A DNA stretch of 6,401 bases, from the NCBI GenBank assembly GCA_013203755.1, contig JABMPI010000136.1, positions 1 to 6,401 of the forward strand, read 5' to 3'. The notes under the pieces are model-generated. The model worked only from the letters and a program-made list of their open reading frames with translations, searched no databases and was not told the DNA's origin. Shown one piece after another: positions 1 to 6,164 of this stretch. The DNA comes from Bacteroidota bacterium (lineage in GTDB: Bacteria > Bacteroidota > Bacteroidia > Bacteroidales > Prolixibacteraceae). The translations under genes and the position numbers were made by a program. The stretch's first letter is position 1; the number at the start of each line of letters is the position of its first letter.

Positions 1-465
1 GTGTGGGCGCGCGGCCAGGCCTGGGGAATTTACGGATATACCATGTGTTGCCGCGAAACCGACGATGAAAAATACCTGCAAACTGCAAGGGAATTAACGG
101 CAGCCTACCTAAAACGCTTACCGGAAGATTACGTTCCATTCTGGGATTTTGACGATCCCGAAATTCCAAATACCGTTCGCGATGCTTCAGCCGCCGCCAT
201 TGTTGCTTCCGCATTTTTAGAACTGTCAGAACTGCAAACCAGTAAAAAGGAAAAAGCATTTTATCGGGTTGAAGCTGAAAAAATGCTGAGAGCTTTAAGT
301 TCTTTAGAATACTTAAGTGGCAACCGAAATGATGCAATTTTACTGCATTCAACCGGAAATAAACCTAAAAATGGCGAAGTGGATATACCAATAATTTATG
401 CTGATTATTATTATATCGAAGCTTTAATTCGTTTGAAAAAAATAATATTATCAGAAAAAAGATAA
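1..465 (+). CDS. GH88 unsaturated glucuronyl hydrolase, C-terminal part (5' end outside window)
   Basis: Family GH88 enzymes remove the 4,5-unsaturated uronic acid that polysaccharide lyases leave at the non-reducing end of oligosaccharides. The 154 codons seen here match the last part of the (alpha/alpha)6 barrel: WARGQAWG at residues 2-9, RDASAAAI at 60-67, LLHSTGNKP at 114-122 and VDIPIIYADYYYIEAL at 127-142, all typical of GH88 rather than GH105. Arg4 and Trp8 have the spacing I recall for the substrate-binding Arg221/Trp225 of the Bacillus sp. GL1 enzyme (about 377 aa), so about 215 residues, including both catalytic aspartates, should lie upstream. The GTG at base 1 is therefore taken as an internal valine codon, not a start. 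The TAA stop at 463-465 directly abuts the ATG of the next gene, which suggests one transcript and coupled translation. Family assignment is strong; the exact substrate is unknown. Confidence 0.92.
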   Translation: MWARGQAWGIYGYTMCCRETDDEKYLQTARELTAAYLKRLPEDYVPFWDFDDPEIPNTVRDASAAAIVASAFLELSELQTSKKEKAFYRVEAEKMLRALSSLEYLSGNRNDAILLHSTGNKPKNGEVDIPIIYADYYYIEALIRLKKIILSEKR

Positions 466-1215
466 ATGAAATTTAGAATGAAAAAACAAATTATTCATTT
501 TCTGCTGGTTGTGTCAATATTCATGGCAACTAAAAATATAAATGCACAAAATTCAATCGGTAGCTTTAAAAAAGGAGATTTGCTTTACCAGAATTCGCTG
601 GCAACGAAAGATGATGTGGCCGACTGGAAAATGGAAGGTCCCGGTGTAACTGAATTCAACGACGGATGGATGGAGATGTATTCACCGGATGAAGAATTTC
701 ATCACGTTTTTTGGTGTCCAAAGGATTTTCCGGGAAGTTTTGTAGCCGAATGGGAATTGCAAAACCTGGAAACAGACGCCGGATTGTGTATCATTTTCTT
801 TTCGGCTAAAGGAAATAACGGGGAAAGTATTTTTGACCCCTCTTTTCCAACTCGGGATGGCACTTTCAATCAATACACCAAAAGCAAAAATTTCAACAAT
901 TATCACATTTCATATTACGCAAACGGCAAAGACAACCGTGCGCGGGAAGTGGCTCATTTACGCAAAAACAAAGGCTTTGAAACCGTACAGGTTGGAGAAC
1001 CTGGAATCCCCATTAAATCGATGGCAATTCATAAAATGACATTGATAAAAGAGGATGCACACATTTTGATGTTTGTTGATGACCGTATTATAATCGACTG
1101 GACCGACGACGGCAAAAAACAACCCGTTTGGCAGGATGGAAAAATGGGATTCAGACAAATGAAATGGACCCATTTCAGATACCGGAATTTTAAAGTCTGG
1201 GAATTAAATAGGTAA
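466..1215 (+). CDS. Exported DUF1961 family protein
   Basis: A 249-residue protein with a signal peptide: basic start, hydrophobic stretch at about 9-21, likely cleavage near NINA-Q at 24-28. The mature part carries the features I associate with DUF1961: YQNSLATKDDVADWKMEGPG (41-60), VFWCP (81-85), GLCIIFFSAKG (106-116), FDPS (123-126), HISYY (147-151), RKNKGF (166-171), DWTDDG (211-216) and GKMGFRQM (225-232). The family is probably a concanavalin A-like beta-sandwich, the fold of many glycan-binding and glycan-cleaving proteins, but I know of no established reaction. The start at 466 follows the GH88 stop with no gap; a second in-frame ATG at 478 would give an equally good signal peptide, so the start is uncertain by four codons. 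Its place between a GH88 enzyme and an esterase suggests a periplasmic or surface role on the same glycan. Family call good, function unknown. Confidence 0.85.
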   Translation: MKFRMKKQIIHFLLVVSIFMATKNINAQNSIGSFKKGDLLYQNSLATKDDVADWKMEGPGVTEFNDGWMEMYSPDEEFHHVFWCPKDFPGSFVAEWELQNLETDAGLCIIFFSAKGNNGESIFDPSFPTRDGTFNQYTKSKNFNNYHISYYANGKDNRAREVAHLRKNKGFETVQVGEPGIPIKSMAIHKMTLIKEDAHILMFVDDRIIIDWTDDGKKQPVWQDGKMGFRQMKWTHFRYRNFKVWELNR

Positions 1216-1270
1216 GAGGTTAAGTGTATTACTCCGATTGTAAATTAATTTAAATATTAAATATTACCTG
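1216..1270. other. AT-rich 55-bp spacer between DUF1961 gene and esterase gene
   Basis: This short spacer is very AT-rich from about 1239 to 1265 and holds the loosely palindromic stretch taatttaaatatta. I see no convincing Bacteroidota promoter box (TAnnTTTG with an upstream TTTG) and no GC-rich hairpin followed by a T-run, so neither a promoter nor a terminator is called. The spacing is compatible with continuous transcription from the gene before it. Confidence 0.4.
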
Positions 1271-2077
1271 ATGAAAGTGTTTAAAAATTGTATTCTGTTT
1301 TTACTAATGTTTCAAATGCAACAATTTGCGAGCGCTCAGGTTGATGCATTTGAAATGGATAACATTCCTAAGCAAAATCCTGAAAAGCTTGACATTTATC
1401 TGGTAATCGGTCAATCCAATATGGCTGGCAGGGCTACCATCAGAGAAGAGGATAAAACGATCATCGAGCATGCCTACCTTTTTACAGGCGAAGTTGCAAC
1501 GCCTTGGGTTGTAGCTACAAATTCACTTAACAGGTATTCTACTGTACGAAAAGATATAAAAATGCAGCGATTAAGTCCGGCTAATTCATTTGCACGATCC
1601 ATGTTGGAAGAACATCCCGATAATGAAATTGGCCTTGTAGTAAATGCAAAAGGGGGAACAAAAATAGTGCAGTGGTTACCCGGAACGGAATTGTACGAGG
1701 AAGCCATTAAACAAACTCATAAAGCACTGAAATATGGAAAGTTAAAAGGAGTAATCTGGCATCAGGGAGAAGGAGATTGCGACCCGGTCAGAGTAAATAT
1801 GTATTTGGGGCGATTGGAAATACTTATCAATACAATTCGGGAAGAGTTTGATAATCCAACCCTCCCGTTTATTGCTGGCCAGTTATTTGAAAATGAAAAG
1901 CGCCATGCCTTTAATGAAATGATTTTGCAATTGCCTGAATTTACAAGAAACACAGGAGTTGCAACTTCAGAGGGAACAAGTGTTAGAGATGGTACCCATT
2001 TTGATTTGGAAAGCGCCATTCTCCTGGGAGAACGTTATGCAGTTGAAATGAAAAAAATACAAAAAGAATTGAAATAA
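1271..2077 (+). CDS. Exported SGNH-fold carbohydrate O-acetylesterase (sialate O-acetylesterase/DUF303-like)
   Basis: A 268-residue protein with a signal peptide (hydrophobic at about 8-20, likely cut after FASA at 19-22). The serine-esterase motifs of the DUF303/CE6-like group are in order: DIYLVIGQSNMAGR (41-54) with the nucleophile candidate Ser49, NAKGGT (125-130) supplying a glycine-rich oxyanion loop, VIWHQGEGD (161-169), and RDGTHFD (239-245) giving the DxxH pair Asp240 and His243. All key residues are present and the length is normal for a single-domain enzyme. Enzymes of this type remove acetyl groups from sugars; here the acyl-bearing sugar is likely part of the same uronic-acid polysaccharide attacked by the neighbouring lyase and sulfatases. 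Its stop is one base before the sulfatase ATG, so the two are probably co-translated. The esterase call is strong; acetyl as the group removed and the parent glycan are inferred. Confidence 0.88.
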   Translation: MKVFKNCILFLLMFQMQQFASAQVDAFEMDNIPKQNPEKLDIYLVIGQSNMAGRATIREEDKTIIEHAYLFTGEVATPWVVATNSLNRYSTVRKDIKMQRLSPANSFARSMLEEHPDNEIGLVVNAKGGTKIVQWLPGTELYEEAIKQTHKALKYGKLKGVIWHQGEGDCDPVRVNMYLGRLEILINTIREEFDNPTLPFIAGQLFENEKRHAFNEMILQLPEFTRNTGVATSEGTSVRDGTHFDLESAILLGERYAVEMKKIQKELK

Positions 2078-2078
2078 A

Positions 2079-3416
2079 ATGAAACTAAAAATCTTAATAA
2101 AAAGTACTCTATTTGTTTTATCTATTGCTGTTTGTGGACTTGTAAATGCACAAAAGAAACCCAATGTAATTATTATTTATACCGACGACCAGGGTTCAGT
2201 TGATTTGAATAGTTATGGTGCCACAGATTTAGTTACTCCAAATATGGATGCTTTAGTAGAAAGTGGTGTTCGGTTTACCAAATTTTATGCTTCGCCAATC
2301 TGCTCCCCGTCGCGCGCTTCTTTACTCACCGGAAAAACCCCTCAGCGAGTATCTTGTCCGGGAAATGCAGGGGCCGATCCGAAAAGTAAAAGCGGACTAC
2401 CCGGGAAGGAATATACCATGGCCGAAATGTTTAAGGATGCGGGATATAAAACGGCTCATATTGGTAAATGGCATTTAGGTTATCAACCCGATATGAGCCC
2501 AAACGCGCAGGGTTTCGATTATTCGTTTGGTCACTTGGTTGGTTGCATCGACAACTATTCACATTTCTTTTTTTGGAATGGGCCAAACCGACACGATCTT
2601 TTCAGGAACGGCGAAGAAGTGTTTTTCAATGGCGAATTTTTCCCCGATTTAATGGTAAAAGAAGCTTCAGCGTTTCTGGAGCAAAATACCGCTCAGCCCT
2701 TTTTTATGTACTTCGCTATGAACATGCCTCATTATCCGTATCAGGGAGATCCAAAGTGGCTTGAATATTACAAGGAAAAGGGAGTAGCTTATCCGCGCGA
2801 TTTGTATGCAGCATTTCTTTCTACTCAGGATGAGCGGATTGGACAGCTTCTTATAAAAATTGACGAAATGGGCATGACCGAAAATACAATTGTTAATTTT
2901 CAGTCTGACAATGGCCATTCAACCGAAGAACGCGCACATTGGGGGGGGGGGAGTGCCGGCCCATATCGCGGCGCCAAGCAGTGTTTGTTCGAAGGTGGCA
3001 TTCGTGTACCTGCCTCAATTTGCTGGCCGGGGAAGATCCCATCCGGAGAGGTTCGCACTCAGCTTGCTGTAAATACCGATTGGATGCCAACCCTGGCCGA
3101 ACTGTGCGACATTGAATTGGATACAAAAAATATGGATGGCAAAAGTTTGGTGCCGGTCATCAATCATAAAGATGTTGAGACATTGCATAAAGAAGGTTAT
3201 TGCTGGGCATTTAAAGATATGTGGGTGGCCCGAAAAGGAAAGTGGAAATTACTGGGCAATCCGTATGATACATCTCAACGCGATTATACATTTTCCGAAA
3301 AACTGTTTTTGGTGAATTTAGAAGAAGATCCGGGAGAGCAAAACAACCTGGCAGCGAAATATCCTGAAAAGGTTAAGGAGCTGGAACAGCAATATCAGCT
3401 TTGGTTAACGAACTAA
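2079..3416 (+). CDS. Exported formylglycine-dependent (S1-type) sulfatase
   Basis: A complete 445-residue sulfatase with a signal peptide (hydrophobic at about 10-22, cut near VNA-Q at 22-25). Expected catalytic parts are all visible: metal ligands Asp36-Asp37 in YTDDQG, the maturation motif CSPSR at 75-79 with LLTGK following (Cys75, codon 2301-2303, would be converted to formylglycine), HIGKWHLG (127-134) with Lys130 and His132, MPHYP (216-220) with His218, SDNGH (276-280) supplying Asp277 and Asn278, and GPYRGAK (294-300) with Lys300. A C-terminal subdomain with LVNLEEDPGEQNNLA is typical of S1 sulfatases. CxPSR-type maturation requires an anaerobic sulfatase-maturating enzyme or FGE encoded elsewhere. 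Substrate position cannot be read from sequence; the locus points to a sulfated uronic-acid polysaccharide. An 11-G run at 2941-2951 encodes part of WGGGS (288-292) and is a potential frameshift site, although the frame is intact here. Confidence 0.95.
   Translation: MKLKILIKSTLFVLSIAVCGLVNAQKKPNVIIIYTDDQGSVDLNSYGATDLVTPNMDALVESGVRFTKFYASPICSPSRASLLTGKTPQRVSCPGNAGADPKSKSGLPGKEYTMAEMFKDAGYKTAHIGKWHLGYQPDMSPNAQGFDYSFGHLVGCIDNYSHFFFWNGPNRHDLFRNGEEVFFNGEFFPDLMVKEASAFLEQNTAQPFFMYFAMNMPHYPYQGDPKWLEYYKEKGVAYPRDLYAAFLSTQDERIGQLLIKIDEMGMTENTIVNFQSDNGHSTEERAHWGGGSAGPYRGAKQCLFEGGIRVPASICWPGKIPSGEVRTQLAVNTDWMPTLAELCDIELDTKNMDGKSLVPVINHKDVETLHKEGYCWAFKDMWVARKGKWKLLGNPYDTSQRDYTFSEKLFLVNLEEDPGEQNNLAAKYPEKVKELEQQYQLWLTN
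2941..2951 (+). repeat. G11 homopolymer inside the sulfatase gene
   Basis: Eleven consecutive G residues finish a Trp codon and spell three GGG glycine codons plus no other base (tgg-ggg-ggg-ggg-agt). The reading frame is correct through the run, because the conserved GPYRGAK and EGGIRVP segments follow. Loss or gain of one base would lead to stops at 3070-3072 or 3113-3115, truncating the protein at roughly three quarters of its length. Confidence 0.95.
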
Positions 3417-3580
3417 AAACAAAATTAAAATGCCAGATTGAAAAATTTATAAAATGAATTGGTTCATTGGGAATCAATCCTTCGACTTCGCTCAGAGTGA
3501 CTGTTAGACTGAGCGAAGTCGAAGCCTTAATTGATTAATTAAACTACAGTTAAAATTAACTCGATAATATTGAACAAAAC
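3417..3580. other. 164-bp intergenic region between sulfatase and lyase genes
   Basis: This is the longest non-coding stretch in the window. Apart from the strong inverted repeat at 3480-3524 it is AT-rich and holds no ORF of note. A weak -7-like match to the Bacteroidota consensus TAnnTTTG lies at 3565-3572 (taatattg), only 8 bases ahead of the lyase ATG and without a -33 box, so no promoter is called. The region marks a natural break between the GH88-DUF1961-esterase-sulfatase block and the lyase-sulfatase block. Confidence 0.6.
3480..3524. repeat. Perfect 16-bp inverted repeat, REP-like palindrome
   Basis: Left arm cttcgacttcgctcag (3480-3495) and right arm ctgagcgaagtcgaag (3509-3524) are exact reverse complements separated by a 13-base loop. 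A further 7-base pairing, aatcaat (3472-3478) with attgatt (3530-3536), could extend the stem across an unequal interior loop. The GC-rich arms stand out from the AT-rich surroundings. From memory, nearly identical words (CTGAGCGAAGTCGAAG and its complement) recur in intergenic regions of many Bacteroidota genomes, so this looks like one copy of a dispersed REP-type element rather than a locus-specific operator. It could act as an RNA hairpin that stabilises or ends the upstream transcript, but no T-run follows the right arm, so an intrinsic terminator is not well supported. Confidence 0.85.
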
Positions 3581-6127
3581 ATGAAATATTTATTATTCTT
3601 TATCGCATCTTTATTCGTATTGATGTCTTTCAGAACATCAGAAATAAAAAAGGAAGAAAAAATCAGTGCTGAAGTTATTTATCCGAAATACAGAATTTGG
3701 ACCACACCTTCACACGGCGAGGAGCCTGAATTTAATTCTCCCAGCTTTCAATGGCCGTCAAAGAAAAAGGCCACTTATGGTATTAGAATTTCATCCTCAA
3801 AAGATTTCAGTAAAAATTTGATTGAAAAAGAGGAAATTCCCTACGCCATTTTCAATCCGCACAAAACATTGGACGTGGGAAAGTGGTATTGGCAATTTAA
3901 TGTCAATGATGGGAAATGGAATGCAATCGATTCGTTTACCATCTCGCGTTCTACTCCAAAATTCGAAACCCCGGAAATAAAAACAATACTGTCAGCAATT
4001 CCATCAACACATCCAAGGGTTTTGGTTAAAAAAGCAGATTTGGGTGAACTTCGGCTGAGGGCAAAAGATTATAAAGAATCGGCAATGATAATTCAGGAAG
4101 CCGATAAATACCTGAACCAACTTCCTCCTGCCGAAAAATCAGCGCTTCCAAAGTTTAGTGGAAAAAATGATTTCGAAAACAAAAAAATTGCGCTCCTCGC
4201 AAGCAAAGTATCAGGTTCCAATATATACAATGTACTAAATTCACTTTCGCAGGCTTATATTTTAACAGGCGATGAAAAATATTTTCGTTCAGCAAAAAAA
4301 TGGATGCTGGAGATTTCAAAATGGGATCCCAACGGACAGTCGCATAACAGTGATTTCGGCGATGCGGGAATAATGACAGGCATGGCAATTGGTGTAGATA
4401 CCTTTTGGGACTTGCTCACCAAATCCGAAAAAGACTTCATTATAAAACCTGCCACAGTGCGTGCCGACCAGTTTTATAAACTTTGGATCAGTCGGGTTGA
4501 AAGCCGCTCTTCTTCAATGCATGTTTGGCAACACATTCTCCACCGTGTGTTTCAGACTTCGCTTGCTTTTATCGGGGAAACTCCTAAGGCCGAACTTTGG
4601 CTTGAATATATTTATGAAATGTGGATCGCACAATCACCAAAAATGGCGGAGAAAGATGGTGCCTGGTTTAACGGAACCGGATATTTTAGAATGAATACGC
4701 TGACCACGTATGATGTTACAACTAACTTAAAGGATATGACAGGGGTTGACTTTATGTGGTCCGGCTGGTATCAAAACAATCCGCTCTGGTTGATTTATGC
4801 CATTCCTCCAAATTCTGTCGCTGATGGATTTTGCAACGATGGAAACAAACACCCGGCACCAACCATAAACTATGCCGGCTATGCCGATGCCGCCGCCCGA
4901 ATGTTTAACGATCCTTATGCACTGTGGTATGCCAATGAAATTGCCAAAGGTTTGGGATTGAATATTTCTGATGACAATGAATTTCGCTGGTACAGAATTC
5001 AACGTGGATATAAAATGAAACTTCCCGAAGCGGTAAAAGAATTTGACCTGCCCCAAGCTGCAAAATTTCCGGATGTTGGTGTGGCGTATATGCATACTAC
5101 ATTGCAAAATCCCGAAACCGATTTGATGTTGTCCTTGCGCAGCAGTCCGTTTGGCTCTCTGGCGCACACCCATGCCGACCAAAATACATTCAATATTGCC
5201 TATGGTGGAAAACGACTTTTCTACAATTCAGGATATCGTCCTGCCATGGGCGACCCGCACTTTTTGGGCTGGTACAAACATACACAGGGGCACAACGGAA
5301 TTTTAATTGATGGTGAAGGTCAGCCTTTTAACTCTGGCGCTTATGGTTGGATTCCTCGGTTCCTGCACGGGAAACAAATTTCATACGCAGCAGGCGATGC
5401 TTCCAATGCCTATTCAGGAAGCGATGAAGGTGAAAATATCAATTTTGGAATGAAATCTTTTCGGCGACATTATATTATGCTTCGCCCGTCAATAATTGTA
5501 ATTTATGATGAACTGGAAGCTGACCATGCAGCCGAATGGAGCTGGTTGCTGCACAACGACACCGGATTAAAAATTGATCCCGTCATGAAAACAATTGTTG
5601 CAGAAAATGAGGAGGCAAAAGCCAAAGTTTCCCTTTTTTCATCGGCTGAAATCGATTTTCAGGTAAGCGATCAGTTTTCAATTCCTGTTGATAACTGGAC
5701 AAACAAAATTGATGAAGAAGGGGATACCGTCGTGTTTGAAAATCAATGGCATTTTAAAGGCGTTTCAAAAGAAAAAACTCCGCAAATGCGCTACCTGGCC
5801 ATTATTCAGGTAAAACCCGATGGTAGTTTTGAGCAGGTTAAAAGTAACAGTAATGAAACTTTCGAAGTTGGAAACTGGAAAATAAAAGCCGAAATGAATG
5901 CCTCAAAACCGGCAACCATCCAGGTTTGGAACAATGACAACAGCGCCGCTCTGGTTTCCGATGGTATTCTGACTTTGAACGGAAAAACCTACAAAGGAAA
6001 AGAATCAGGCAGTTCAAAATTGTTTGAAGCGATTGATGGTAAAGAAGTTTTCCAGGAAGCGATAGATGAAATTCCTGCAGCGATTAAAAAAGTGATTGCG
6101 ATGGAATCAAAAGATAAAAATCAATAA
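3581..6127 (+). CDS. Exported heparinase II/III-like polysaccharide lyase (DUF4962 plus heparinase II/III domains)
   Basis: An 848-residue protein with a hydrophobic export signal (3-16, no lipobox cysteine). The order is: a beta-rich Ig/FN3-like segment at about 30-125 (FQWP, GKWYWQFNVNDGKW), which with the following helices forms the DUF4962 part; an (alpha/alpha) toroid at about 140-460; and the heparinase II/III beta-sandwich from about 495, with a further 80-residue tail after 770. Candidate active-site elements are SMHVWQHILHR (312-322; His314, His318), GAWFNGTGYFR (360-370; Tyr368), SLAHTHADQN (526-535; His529, His531), YNSGYR (548-553; Tyr552) and GHNGIL (570-575; His571). These resemble the catalytic His/Tyr and metal site of Pedobacter heparinase II (PL21) and the PL35-like GAG lyases. 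Such enzymes cleave uronic-acid linkages by beta-elimination, making the unsaturated ends that GH88 removes. Lyase class is well supported; the PL family and substrate are not settled. Confidence 0.87.
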   Translation: MKYLLFFIASLFVLMSFRTSEIKKEEKISAEVIYPKYRIWTTPSHGEEPEFNSPSFQWPSKKKATYGIRISSSKDFSKNLIEKEEIPYAIFNPHKTLDVGKWYWQFNVNDGKWNAIDSFTISRSTPKFETPEIKTILSAIPSTHPRVLVKKADLGELRLRAKDYKESAMIIQEADKYLNQLPPAEKSALPKFSGKNDFENKKIALLASKVSGSNIYNVLNSLSQAYILTGDEKYFRSAKKWMLEISKWDPNGQSHNSDFGDAGIMTGMAIGVDTFWDLLTKSEKDFIIKPATVRADQFYKLWISRVESRSSSMHVWQHILHRVFQTSLAFIGETPKAELWLEYIYEMWIAQSPKMAEKDGAWFNGTGYFRMNTLTTYDVTTNLKDMTGVDFMWSGWYQNNPLWLIYAIPPNSVADGFCNDGNKHPAPTINYAGYADAAARMFNDPYALWYANEIAKGLGLNISDDNEFRWYRIQRGYKMKLPEAVKEFDLPQAAKFPDVGVAYMHTTLQNPETDLMLSLRSSPFGSLAHTHADQNTFNIAYGGKRLFYNSGYRPAMGDPHFLGWYKHTQGHNGILIDGEGQPFNSGAYGWIPRFLHGKQISYAAGDASNAYSGSDEGENINFGMKSFRRHYIMLRPSIIVIYDELEADHAAEWSWLLHNDTGLKIDPVMKTIVAENEEAKAKVSLFSSAEIDFQVSDQFSIPVDNWTNKIDEEGDTVVFENQWHFKGVSKEKTPQMRYLAIIQVKPDGSFEQVKSNSNETFEVGNWKIKAEMNASKPATIQVWNNDNSAALVSDGILTLNGKTYKGKESGSSKLFEAIDGKEVFQEAIDEIPAAIKKVIAMESKDKNQ

Positions 6128-6164
6128 ATACCCTTTTCAATAAATCGAATAAAATGTTTATGTG
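6128..6164. other. 37-bp spacer between lyase and second sulfatase
   Basis: AT-rich spacer without hairpin, T-run terminator or recognisable promoter. An ATG at 6154 in another frame runs into a stop after two more codons, so the sulfatase start is placed at 6165. The short distance suggests co-transcription with the lyase gene. Confidence 0.5.

Noticed and set aside
1..3. GTG at the first base as a start codon for the first gene
   Set aside because: The GH88 motif WARGQAW follows at once, which lies deep inside the family, so the gene is cut by the window edge and the GTG is an internal codon.
2468..2764. Open frame of about 98 codons on the plus strand in a second frame
   Set aside because: It overlaps the sulfatase, whose conserved motifs run through the whole stretch; the alternative protein is arginine- and phenylalanine-rich with no domain.
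2941..2951. G-run as evidence of a real frameshift or pseudogene
   Set aside because: The frame before and after the run is the same, and conserved sulfatase segments continue on both sides, so the gene is intact as given.
3472..3536. Attachment site or insertion-sequence end
   Set aside because: There is no transposase or integrase gene, no target-site duplication that I can see, and both neighbouring genes are intact.
3480..3540. The palindrome as a classical intrinsic terminator
   Set aside because: The stem is strong, but the sequence after the right arm is cctta-attgatt with no run of T, so termination is possible only as a weak effect.
3565..3572. taatattg as a Bacteroidota -7 promoter box ahead of the lyase
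   Set aside because: It differs from TAnnTTTG by one base, has no TTTG about 20 bases upstream, and lies too close to the ATG; AT-rich DNA gives such matches by chance.
4727..5182. Open frame of about 150 codons on the minus strand
   Set aside because: It lies wholly inside the lyase gene, has no recognisable domain or signal, and its composition is that of an antisense shadow.
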